This document shows positions 1-7,190 of a stretch of 10,808 nt of DNA, in pieces. The position numbers were made by a program, and so were the translations under genes. This stretch comes from an uncultured Clostridia bacterium (GTDB taxonomy: Bacteria > Bacillota > Clostridia > Oscillospirales > Acutalibacteraceae): contig CAMCIX010000028.1 in the NCBI GenBank assembly GCA_945875045.1, forward strand, positions 1-10,808, written 5' to 3'. Within the stretch, counting starts at the first letter, position 1. Each line of letters starts with the position of its first letter. Below the pieces are notes generated by a model that was given only the letters and a program-made list of their open reading frames with translations, searched no databases and had not been told where the DNA came from.

Positions 1-48
1 TCTACACACTGCATATCGTCGGCAGCGTCAGATGTGTATAAGAGACAG
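1..48 (+). other. Illumina/Nextera adapter left on the contig end (artefact)
   Basis: These bases are library-preparation sequence. Bases 1-7 (TCTACAC) match the 3' end of the P5 flow-cell oligo. Bases 8-15 (ACTGCATA) sit where the i5 index belongs and match the Nextera index I know as S506. Bases 16-29 (TCGTCGGCAGCGTC) are the Read 1 adapter. Bases 30-48 (AGATGTGTATAAGAGACAG) are the 19-bp Tn5 mosaic end. Genomic sequence begins at base 49. The Tn5 end is synthetic and does not indicate a natural transposon here. Confidence 0.98.
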
Positions 49-1602
49 GTCAAACTCCGCGCCGCAGGTATCAACCATTTTGTAGGCGGCGTCGGCAGTC
101 GGCAAGCTTTCAGCTCCCGAAATACGCTTTAACGCCTTATCGGTGTAGCCCAACTTCTTGCCCTTTAAATAAAGGCTTTCGTTAATACCCTTTTCGATTT
201 CCCTTTCGTAATTTACAAGGTTTAAAAGCTTATAAAGGAAAAAGCGGTCAATTCGGGTGATTTCAAATATTTCGTCTACAGAAATACCGCTCTTAAGCGC
301 CTCGAAAACCGTAAACAATCGGCGGTCGTCGGCGATTTTTAGGCGTTCTTTAATATCAAGGTCTGAAATGGGGGCGGCGTTAAGGGTATCAAGGGAGATT
401 TCCGCTCCCCTTACCGCCTTCATAATGCCCTCTTCAAAGCTTTCGCCTATCGCCATAACCTCGCCCGTAGCCTTCATCTGTGTGCCGAGCTTTCTTGAAG
501 CGCCCGCGAACTTATCAAAGGGCCACTTAGGCAGCTTTACCACAACATAGTCGAGGGCAGGCTCAAAGCAGGCGCAGGTTTTGCCCGTAATATCGTTGGT
601 GATTTCGTCCAAAGTGTAGCCGAGGGCGATTTTTGTGGTGATTTTCGCAATGGGGTAGCCCGTCGCCTTAGAGGCAAGGGCGGAAGAACGCGAAACTCTT
701 GGATTAACCTCAATTACCGCGTACTCAAAGCTGTCGGGGTTAAGGGCAAACTGGCAGTTACAACCGCCCACAATACCTAATGCCGAAATAATATTAAGCG
801 CCGCGCTCCTTAGCATTTGGTATTCTTTATCGGACAGAGTGAGCGCGGGGGCGACAACAATACTGTCCCCCGTGTGAACGCCTACGGGGTCAAAATTTTC
901 CATACTGCAAACTGCTATAACGTTTCCCGCATAGTCGCGCATGGTCTCAAACTCGATTTCCTTCCAACCGAAGATATATTTTTCCACAAGTATCTGGGTA
1001 ATGGGGGATAAATCCAGCCCCGTTTTAGCAATAATTTTAAGCTCGTCGGCATTATTCGCAACACCGCCGCCCGCACCCCCTAAGGTAAAGGCGGGGCGCA
1101 CTATTACAGGATAGCCTATCTTATCGGCAATATTAAGGGCGGTGTCAATATCGTTCGCAATGTCCGAAGGGATAGTCGGCTCGCCGATTTCCGCCATTGT
1201 GTCCTTAAATAATTGCCTGTCCTCGGCTTTGTCTATAGCCTCGGCGTTAGTGCCGATAAGCCGCACGCCGTTTTCCGCCAAAAAGCCGTCCTTATCAAGC
1301 TGCATTGCAATGGTAAGACCCGTCTGACCGCCCAAGCCCGCCAAAAGACTGTCGGGCTTTTCCTTTAAAATAATGCGCTTTACGGTCTCCTCGGTAAGCG
1401 GCTCTAAATAAATTTCGTCGGCTAACGCCTTGTCGGTCATAATGGTGGCGGGGTTGGAGTTTACAAGCACCACATTAACGCCCGCGTCTCTTAAAACCCT
1501 ACACGCCTGCGCTCCCGCGTAGTCAAACTCCGCCGCCTGACCTATAACGATAGGACCCGAGCCTATAACCATAACCTTTTTTATACTTTTATCAAAAGGC
1601 AT
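49..1602 (-). CDS. carB: Carbamoyl-phosphate synthase large subunit, N-terminal half (3' end cut by contig edge)
   Basis: CarB makes carbamoyl phosphate from bicarbonate, two ATP and ammonia delivered by CarA. It supplies both ArgF and pyrimidine synthesis in the cytoplasm. The visible 518 residues cover the carboxyphosphate half. The N-terminal pre-ATP-grasp segment carries [17 protein letters not shown] (residues 14-30). The ATP-grasp domain shows [13 protein letters not shown] (168-180) and the metal-binding region [20 protein letters not shown] (298-317). Residues from about 400 onward fit the helical oligomerisation domain. Full-length CarB has about 1,070 residues, so the carbamoyl-phosphate half and the allosteric domain are missing. 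The start is supported by GGAGG seven bases upstream of the ATG. The reading frame runs on into the adapter and ends in LSLIHI and a TGA that are artefacts. The gene is separated from carA by 257 bp holding a palindromic repeat. Confidence 0.97.
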
Positions 1603-1610
1603 TTATTTTT

Positions 1611-1615
1611 CCTCC
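1611..1615 (-). promoter_or_regulatory. Strong ribosome binding site of carB
   Basis: On the minus strand GGAGG is followed by seven bases (AAAAATA) and then the carB ATG at 1602. This is a near-consensus site. It fits carB starting translation independently of carA, whose stop codon is over 250 bases upstream. Confidence 0.8.
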
Positions 1616-1646
1616 ATAAGTCGCATAATGAAATCAAAACAAAAGC

Positions 1647-1652
1647 ATTATA
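1647..1652 (-). promoter_or_regulatory. Possible -10 box upstream of carB
   Basis: TATAAT lies on the minus strand 44 bases before the carB start, in AT-rich sequence between the repeat and the gene. No convincing TTGACA-like box is visible 16-18 bases upstream; the hexamer at a 17-base spacing reads AATATC. It may be a weak secondary promoter or a chance match in AT-rich DNA. No clear ArgR-type operator (inverted TGAAT/ATTCA) is seen nearby. Confidence 0.2.
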
Positions 1653-1689
1653 ATTGTTATCTCATTAAAGATATTTTGTGAAATTTAAT

Positions 1690-1821
1690 GCCTCCCTCTG
1701 ACGAGGGAGGTGTCACGGCAAAGCTGTGACGGAGGGAGAGAAAGAGCATAGACACAAAAAAAGTTGGCTTTTCTCTCCCTCAGTCTCGCTACGCTCGACA
1801 GCTCCCTCGTCAGAGGGAGCC
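1690..1821. repeat. 132-bp nested palindromic repeat (MITE-like), copy 1, between carA and carB
   Basis: The two ends are imperfect inverted repeats that are themselves hairpins: CCTCCCTC-tgac-GAGGGAGG at 1691-1710 and GCTCCCTC-gtca-GAGGGAGC at 1801-1820. A third hairpin, GTCACGGC-aaa-GCTGTGAC, lies at 1712-1730. The middle folds on itself through GAGGGAGAGAAA (1732-1743) pairing with TTTCTCTCCCTC (1770-1781), with a 26-base loop between. A related copy in the same orientation lies at 9534-9724. There is no coding capacity, and no clear target-site duplication flanks it. Neither end hairpin is followed by a run of T, so it does not look like a simple intrinsic terminator. Non-autonomous mobile element is the likeliest class; a processing or stabilising RNA element is the alternative. 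Confidence 0.85.
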
Positions 1822-1859
1822 TCTAACTTAAGAGACCTATGTTAGTTTATCAAAACTTA

Positions 1860-2927
1860 TCACAATGCGGAATACTTTTCTATAAGCTTTAAAAAGCGGT
1901 CGAACAAAAACGCTGTATCGTGCGGACCCGACGCCGCCTCCGGGTGGAACTGCACCGAAAAAGCGGTCAAGTCGTCATAATCTATACCCTCGCAGGTGCC
2001 GTCATTCGCGTTAATAAAGCTGATTTTGCCCCTTTTAACGCTGTCGGGTACTACTGCGTAGCCGTGATTCTGGCTTGTGATATAGGTGCGAGTGCCCTCT
2101 ACTTCCTTTACAGGCTGATTAACGCCTCTGTGACCGTACTTAAGCTTTTCGGTTTCAGCCCCCATAGCAAGCGCCAAAAGCTGATGACCGAGGCAAATGC
2201 CGAAAATAGGCTTTTTGCCTACAAGGTTTTTTATAACCTCAATTTGAAAGAGGTTTTCGGCAGGGTCGCCGGGGCCATTTGAAAGCATAATGCCGTCGGG
2301 GTTGGTTTTTAAAATATCCTCAGCTTGAGTACCCGCGGGTACGGCGGTAACGGTACAGCCGCGTTTATTTAATTCCCTTATAATGTTGCGCTTTGCGCCG
2401 TAATCGATTAACGTCACCTTAAATTTTTCGTTTTCGGCGGGATATACCACGGTGTTTTTCGCGGTAACACTGTCCACAGCGCCTGTTATTTTATAGTCTT
2501 TAAGCGGCTTCAAATCAGACGGAATTTCTCTGCAAATTGCCGCGTTCAGTACACCTTGCTCGCGGATAATTTTGGTTATAGCTCTGGTGTCAACCCCGTA
2601 AATTGCGGGGATTCCCTTTTCCTTTAAAAAGCCGTCAAGGGTACCCTTGCACCTGAAATTTGAGGGATTGTCGCATTTTTCGCGGACAACATAGCCCTTT
2701 ACCGAGCACTCCCCCTCAAAATCCTCCGGGATTATTCCGTAATTCCCTATCATAGGAAAGGTTTGGAGTACAATCTGCCCGAAATAGCTTTCGTCGGTAA
2801 GGGTCTCGATATATCCGCACATACCCGTGGTGAATACAAGCTCGCCTATCGTGTCTTTTTCTGCGCCGAAGGAGTACCCCTCGAAAACCGTTCCGTCCTC
2901 TAATACCAAATACGCCTTTTTATCCAT
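1860..2927 (-). CDS. carA: Carbamoyl-phosphate synthase small subunit (glutaminase)
   Basis: CarA hydrolyses glutamine and passes ammonia through a tunnel to CarB. The 355 residues match the family's usual length. The N-terminal CarA-specific domain (about 1-150) includes GYIETLTDESYFGQI (38-52) and GVDTRAITKIIREQG (111-125). The C-terminal class I glutamine amidotransferase domain (about 168-355) carries SNGPGDP (216-222), the nucleophile elbow GICLGHQ with Cys245 (243-249), and QFHPEA (326-331), which supplies His328 and Glu330 of the catalytic triad. The ATG lies four bases after the argF stop codon, with only a weak GGG-containing site before it, so translation is probably coupled to argF. 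Its place next to argF points to a role in arginine synthesis, although the product can also feed pyrimidine synthesis. Confidence 0.98.
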   Translation of the reverse strand: MDKKAYLVLEDGTVFEGYSFGAEKDTIGELVFTTGMCGYIETLTDESYFGQIVLQTFPMIGNYGIIPEDFEGECSVKGYVVREKCDNPSNFRCKGTLDGFLKEKGIPAIYGVDTRAITKIIREQGVLNAAICREIPSDLKPLKDYKITGAVDSVTAKNTVVYPAENEKFKVTLIDYGAKRNIIRELNKRGCTVTAVPAGTQAEDILKTNPDGIMLSNGPGDPAENLFQIEVIKNLVGKKPIFGICLGHQLLALAMGAETEKLKYGHRGVNQPVKEVEGTRTYITSQNHGYAVVPDSVKRGKISFINANDGTCEGIDYDDLTAFSVQFHPEAASGPHDTAFLFDRFLKLIEKYSAL

Positions 2928-2931
2928 AGCT

Positions 2932-3918
2932 TTAACCCAAGGTCGCGGCCATTACCGCCTTAATTGTGTGCATACGGTTTTCCGCCTCGTCAAACACTAT
3001 CGACTGCGCAGACTCGAACACACCGTCGGTCACCTCAAAGCAATCTCTCGAAAATTTTTCGCCCATTTCCTTGCCGACAGTAGTTTTAAGGTCGTGGAAG
3101 GCGGGGAGACAATGCATAAAGACCGCGTTTTCTTTAGCATTCGCCATAAGCTTTTCGTTTACCTGATAGGGTGAAAGCTCCTTTACTCGCTCCTCCCAAA
3201 CCTCTACCGGCTCGCCCATTGAAACCCAAACATCGGTGTAGATTACATCGGCGTTCTTTGTAGCTTTAATCGGGTCGGTCTCAAAGGTAAGGGTAGCTCC
3301 GCTTATTGCGGCGATTTCCCTGCAGGTTTTTACTAATTCCTTATCGGGGAAGTACTTTTCGGGGGCGCAGGCGGTGAAATTAAGCCCCATTTTAGCACAG
3401 CCTACCATTAGAGAATTTCCCATATTATAGCGGGCGTCACCCATATAGACAAGGTTAATACCGCTAAGCTTCCCGAAATGCTCCTTTATTGTAAGAAAAT
3501 CGGCTAAAATTTGGGTGGGGTGGAACTCGTTTGTAAGCCCGTTCCATACCGGAACGCCCGCGTATTTTGCCAAATCCTCAACAATTTCCTGACCGTAGCC
3601 GCGGTACTCGATACCGTCAAACATTCTGCCTAAAACACGGGCTGTGTCGGCAATGCTCTCCTTTTTACCGATCTGGGAGCCTGACGGGTCAAGATATGTA
3701 ACCCCCATTCCGAGGTCGTGGGCGGCAACCTCAAAGCTGCAACGGGTTCTGGTGCTGGTTTTTTCAAATATAAGTGCGATATTCTTTCCCGCGCAGATAT
3801 TGTGCGGAATACCGTTTTTCTTTTTATATTTAAGCTCCGCCGCAAGGTCTAAAAGACAGGCAATCTCCTCGCGTGAAAAATCCAAGAGCTTTAAAAAGCT
3901 TCTTCCTTTAAAGTCCAT
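2932..3918 (-). CDS. argF: Ornithine carbamoyltransferase
   Basis: ArgF transfers the carbamoyl group from carbamoyl phosphate to ornithine, giving citrulline. The 328 residues fit the family. The N-terminal carbamoyl-phosphate domain has the STRTR phosphate-binding motif (55-59) and HPTQ (133-136). The C-terminal ornithine domain has DVWVSMGE (229-236), whose SMG loop is typical of ornithine rather than aspartate transcarbamoylases, and the HCLPA motif (269-273) with the reactive cysteine Cys270. The start is supported by AAGGAG eight bases upstream, overlapping the argD stop codon. A catabolic arcB enzyme has the same fold, but the surrounding biosynthetic genes and the absence of arcA or arcC favour the anabolic role. 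Confidence 0.97.
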   Translation of the reverse strand: MDFKGRSFLKLLDFSREEIACLLDLAAELKYKKKNGIPHNICAGKNIALIFEKTSTRTRCSFEVAAHDLGMGVTYLDPSGSQIGKKESIADTARVLGRMFDGIEYRGYGQEIVEDLAKYAGVPVWNGLTNEFHPTQILADFLTIKEHFGKLSGINLVYMGDARYNMGNSLMVGCAKMGLNFTACAPEKYFPDKELVKTCREIAAISGATLTFETDPIKATKNADVIYTDVWVSMGEPVEVWEERVKELSPYQVNEKLMANAKENAVFMHCLPAFHDLKTTVGKEMGEKFSRDCFEVTDGVFESAQSIVFDEAENRMHTIKAVMAATLG

Positions 3919-3926
3919 TCTTTTAT

Positions 3927-3932
3927 CTCCTT
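3927..3932 (-). promoter_or_regulatory. Ribosome binding site of argF overlapping the argD stop
   Basis: AAGGAG on the minus strand shares two bases with the argD stop codon (TAA, 3931-3933) and is eight bases from the argF ATG. Ribosomes finishing argD would cover this site, which suits coupled translation. Confidence 0.75.
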
Positions 3933-5091
3933 ATTTGCAAGCTTCTTTTAGTATCTGTACCGCTTTTTTAAGCTGTTCCCACGGAATATTAAGGGCGGGG
4001 AGCAGGCGCACCTTAGTCTTTGCTTTAATAACAAGCACACCCTTTTCACGGCATTTTTCTATTACCTCGCCCGCGTCCTTTTCGGTCTCTATGCCTAACA
4101 TCAATCCCATACCCGTGACCGATTTTACGCCTTTAGCTTCGGATAGTTCATTTATTATATACTCCGATTTTTCCCTAACCTCGGCTAAAAGGTTATCGTC
4201 AATACGGCTTAAAATATTAAGCGCTCCCGCACAGCAAACAGGGTTGCCCCCAAAGGTAGAGCCGTGGCTTCCCGCTGTAAGCACATCCTTAACCTTATCG
4301 CCTAAAAGGGTGGCTCCTATAGGCAGTCCGCCTCCTAAGCCTTTCGCAGTTGAAACAATATCGGGGGTTATTCCAAAATTCATATAGCCGTAAAGTCTGC
4401 CGGTTCTGCCGTTGCCGGTCTGCACCTCGTCGGCAATCATTAAAATATCTTCTTTTTCCGCTATCTCTGCTATGGCTGAAACAAATTCTTTAGTTAAGGG
4501 CATTACGCCGCCCTCGCCCTGGACAGTCTCAAACATTATGGCGGCAACCTTATTTTCATTAACCTTTTGCTTTAAGTCCGCAATATTATTCGCCTCGGCA
4601 TAGACAAAGCCCTCGGTAAGGGGTAAAAAGTCCTTGTGAAAAACCTCCTGACCCGTTGCGGCAAGGGTGGTTATTGTTCTGCCGTGAAAGCTGTTTTTAA
4701 GGGTGATAATTGTATTGTATTCCGCACCCTTTTTCTCTGCGGCGTATTTGCGCGCAACCTTTATAGCGCACTCGTTAGCCTCCGCCCCCGAATTTGAAAA
4801 GAAAACCTTTTTAAGCCCCGTGCGGCTGCAAAGCATTTCGGCTAAATCGGCGGCGGGCTTTGTGAAATATAAATTAGAGGTATGCTGAACCTTATTTAAC
4901 TGCCCTGTAACGGCGTTTATCCAGTCATTATCCGCCGCTCCAAAGGTGTTAACGGCAATACCCGTGCCTAAATCTATGTACTCTTTGCCCTCCTCGTCCT
5001 TTAAAAGAGAACCTTTCCCCTCGGTTATTACAATCGGAAAGCGGGCGTAGGTCGCGGCGATAAATTCGCCGTCCTTTTGTTTAACGTTCAT
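3931..5091 (-). CDS. argD: Acetylornithine aminotransferase
   Basis: ArgD is a PLP-dependent class III aminotransferase that converts N-acetylglutamate semialdehyde plus glutamate to N-acetylornithine plus 2-oxoglutarate. The 386 residues are a normal length. Visible motifs are SGAEANE (101-107, cofactor phosphate contact), FHGRT (135-139), ADEVQTGNGRTG (220-231) with Asp221 facing the pyridine nitrogen, and STAKGLGGGLPIGA (247-260) with Lys250 as the Schiff-base lysine. GSHGSTFGGNP (274-284) is the conserved segment contributed across the dimer. The start overlaps the end of argB by 11 bases and has GGGAG nine bases upstream. Some ArgD enzymes also act on succinyl-diaminopimelate in lysine synthesis; this cannot be decided from sequence. 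An ornithine aminotransferase (RocD) reading is disfavoured by the operon. Confidence 0.96.
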   Translation of the reverse strand: MNVKQKDGEFIAATYARFPIVITEGKGSLLKDEEGKEYIDLGTGIAVNTFGAADNDWINAVTGQLNKVQHTSNLYFTKPAADLAEMLCSRTGLKKVFFSNSGAEANECAIKVARKYAAEKKGAEYNTIITLKNSFHGRTITTLAATGQEVFHKDFLPLTEGFVYAEANNIADLKQKVNENKVAAIMFETVQGEGGVMPLTKEFVSAIAEIAEKEDILMIADEVQTGNGRTGRLYGYMNFGITPDIVSTAKGLGGGLPIGATLLGDKVKDVLTAGSHGSTFGGNPVCCAGALNILSRIDDNLLAEVREKSEYIINELSEAKGVKSVTGMGLMLGIETEKDAGEVIEKCREKGVLVIKAKTKVRLLPALNIPWEQLKKAVQILKEACK

Positions 5092-5959
5092 CGTTCTTGT
5101 CTCCCGTAACCATTGTACCCGCTCCCTCGTCGGTAAGGGTCTCGATAAGCAGGGCGTGGGGCACTCTGCCGTCTAAAATTATCACCTTTTTAACCCCGCG
5201 GTGAATGGCCTCGATACAGCACTCAACCTTTGGTATCATACCGCCCGAAATAGTGCCGTCACGGAACAGCTCCCCTGCCTTTTCAATATCAACGCAGGGA
5301 ATCAGGGAATCGGGGTCGTCCTTATCCCGCAAAATCCCCTCAATATCGGTCATTGTGATAAGTCTTTCGGCGTTCATTGCCCCCGCAATGTAGGCGGCGG
5401 CGGTGTCGGCGTTAATATTGTATACATTTCCGTCCCCGTCACAGCCGACTGTCGAGACAACGGGGATATAGTCGTGGTCTAAAAGGTCGGTAATCGGTTC
5501 GACATTCACCTTTGTTATCTTGCCGACATATCCCAATTTTTCGTTTTTAGGCACAGCCTCGATCATATGACCGTCCATACCCGAAATGCCCATAGCCTTG
5601 CCGCCCTTTATTTCAAGAAGGTTGACAAGGCTTTTATTAATCTTACCCGCAAGCACCATCTGCACGACCTCGGCGGTTTCCTTATCGGTCACTCGAAGTC
5701 CGTCCACAAAAACCGACTCCTTGCCGATTTTTTTTAGCATATCGGTAATTTCTGGACCTCCGCCGTGCACCAAAACTACCTTTACGCCGATAAGGGAAAG
5801 GAGCACAATATCCTCCATTACCTGTTGCTTTAGCTCCTCGTTTATCATAGCGTTGCCGCCGTACTTGATAACGATTATTTTTTTATAGTATTTCTGAATA
5901 TAAGGCAGCGCCTGGGTTAAAACCTCGGCGCGCTGCGCGTTTGAAAGCTCAAGCGCCAT
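5081..5959 (-). CDS. argB: Acetylglutamate kinase, long (arginine-sensitive type) form
   Basis: ArgB phosphorylates N-acetylglutamate, the second step of the pathway. With the ATG at 5959 it has 292 residues. Amino-acid kinase motifs, numbered from that ATG, are KYGGNAM (32-38), HGGGPEI (65-71), NINADTAA (181-188) and GGMIPKV (239-245). About 24 residues (AQRAEVLTQALPYIQKYY region) precede the first beta strand. In characterised families this extra N-terminal helix joins dimers into an arginine-inhibited hexamer, and short enzymes such as that of E. coli lack it. The C-terminal ETLTDEGAGTM stretch also fits the arginine-sensitive group. An alternative GTG start at 5968 adds three residues and overlaps argJ by four bases (GTGA); AGGA lies 10 bases before the ATG and GGAG 10 bases before the GTG, so the choice is uncertain. 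I prefer the ATG. Confidence 0.96.
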   Translation of the reverse strand: MALELSNAQRAEVLTQALPYIQKYYKKIIVIKYGGNAMINEELKQQVMEDIVLLSLIGVKVVLVHGGGPEITDMLKKIGKESVFVDGLRVTDKETAEVVQMVLAGKINKSLVNLLEIKGGKAMGISGMDGHMIEAVPKNEKLGYVGKITKVNVEPITDLLDHDYIPVVSTVGCDGDGNVYNINADTAAAYIAGAMNAERLITMTDIEGILRDKDDPDSLIPCVDIEKAGELFRDGTISGGMIPKVECCIEAIHRGVKKVIILDGRVPHALLIETLTDEGAGTMVTGDKNDER

Positions 5960-5964
5960 TTTTA

Positions 5965-7179
5965 TCACGTCCTATAGTCTCCGTTAATTTTAACGTAATC
6001 GTATGTAAGGTCACAGCCCCATGCGGTGGAGGAATATTCGCCCGAATTAAGGCTTACTAAAATTTCAATCTCGTCCTCCAATAAAATTTCCTTTGCCTTT
6101 TCCTCGCTGAAGGGTATGCCCGCGCCATTTTCGCAAACAGGGATTTCCCCCTTTGCCGATTTAAAGGAAACATCTATTTTATTTACATCTACATCTGCGC
6201 CCGAATAGCCGATAGCGCAAAGCACACGACCCCAATTAGCGTCCGCGCCGAACATCGCCGCCTTTGTAAGGGAGGAGCAGATAACCGATTTAGCCACGGT
6301 TTTTGCGGTTTGCATATTCTCCGCGCCCGAAACCTTACATTCAATAAGCTTGGTCGCGCCCTCTCCGTCCCCCGCTATTCTGCGGCAGAGATAGACCGTC
6401 ACGGTGTTAAGGGCTTTCATAAAGGTATTAAAATCCTCGCCCTCGGCGGTAATTTCCTTATTTTCCGCCATACCGTTTGCAAGCAACGTCACCATATCGT
6501 TAGTCGAGGTGTCGCCGTCAATGCTTATCATATTAAAGGTATTCTGAATATCGGTTGACAGCGCCTTTTTAAGCATTTCGGCACTTATAGCACAGTCGGT
6601 TGTCAAAAACACAAGCATTGTCGCCATATTCGGGTGAATCATACCCGAGCCCTTTGCGATACCGCCGATTTTGCACTCCTTACCGCCGATATTAAAGGAT
6701 ACGGCGACCTCTTTAATTTTGGTGTCGGTGGTCATAATACCCTCCGCCGCCTGAACGCTTCCGTCCCCCGACAGCGCACCGACAAGCTCGGGTATACCGT
6801 TTTTAATCGGTGTAATATCAAGGGGCTGACCTATAACACCTGTAGAGGCTACGACTATATCCTCGGCGGGTATATTAAGCTCCTTGCCCAGTAATTCACA
6901 GGTCTGCTCCGCAATCTCTATACCGTTCGCGTTGCAGGTGTTGGCGTTTCCGCTGTTGCAGATTACCGCCTGTGCAGAGCCGTCGGCAATATGCTCCTTG
7001 GTAACCGTAAGGGGCGCGCCCTTTACAAGGTTTGTTGTATAAACCGCGGCGGCTGTCGCCCTTTTTTCGCTGTAAATAAGGGACAAATCCCGCTTAGTGC
7101 GGTTTTTCCTGATGCCGCAGTGTACCCCTGCCGCCTTAAAGCCCTTTGCGGCGCAAACGCCGCCTGAAATTATTTCCAT
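5965..7179 (-). CDS. argJ: Glutamate N-acetyltransferase / ornithine acetyltransferase
   Basis: ArgJ moves the acetyl group from N-acetylornithine to glutamate, releasing ornithine and regenerating N-acetylglutamate. Some members also use acetyl-CoA for the first step. The 404-residue precursor shows STGVIGQPL (112-120), with Thr113-Gly114 at the expected oxyanion-hole position, and KGSGMIHPNMATML (176-189). In this family the chain cleaves itself between the Ala and Thr of MATML, here Ala186/Thr187, and the new N-terminal threonine is the nucleophile. The C-terminal part with GADANWGR and TYDYVKINGDYRT is also typical. AGGAG lies eight bases before the ATG and begins within the argC TAG stop codon. 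No separate argA is visible, so this enzyme may serve both acetylation steps; sequence alone does not prove the bifunctional form. Confidence 0.97.
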   Translation of the reverse strand: MEIISGGVCAAKGFKAAGVHCGIRKNRTKRDLSLIYSEKRATAAAVYTTNLVKGAPLTVTKEHIADGSAQAVICNSGNANTCNANGIEIAEQTCELLGKELNIPAEDIVVASTGVIGQPLDITPIKNGIPELVGALSGDGSVQAAEGIMTTDTKIKEVAVSFNIGGKECKIGGIAKGSGMIHPNMATMLVFLTTDCAISAEMLKKALSTDIQNTFNMISIDGDTSTNDMVTLLANGMAENKEITAEGEDFNTFMKALNTVTVYLCRRIAGDGEGATKLIECKVSGAENMQTAKTVAKSVICSSLTKAAMFGADANWGRVLCAIGYSGADVDVNKIDVSFKSAKGEIPVCENGAGIPFSEEKAKEILLEDEIEILVSLNSGEYSSTAWGCDLTYDYVKINGDYRT

Positions 7180-7190
7180 TTTTCTAACTC

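Noticed and set aside
30..48. Tn5/IS50-like mosaic end suggesting a transposon
   Set aside because: It is fused to P5, index and Read 1 sequence, so it is the synthetic Nextera transposase end and not a genomic element.
1603..1689. ArgR/AhrC operator or a PyrR-type attenuator upstream of carB
   Set aside because: No recognisable inverted TGAAT/ATTCA arg box and no PyrR-binding loop consensus could be made out in these 87 AT-rich bases.
1690..1821. Reading the carA-carB hairpins as an intrinsic transcription terminator
   Set aside because: The GC-rich stems are not followed by a T run on the minus strand; the nearest T7 (1756-1762) lies inside the central loop with no stem directly before it.
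3644..4387. 247-codon open frame on the plus strand opposite argF and argD
   Set aside because: It lies wholly antisense to two clear genes, its translation is low-complexity and serine/proline-rich, and no ribosome binding site or recognisable motif is seen. It is a shadow of the opposite-strand coding.
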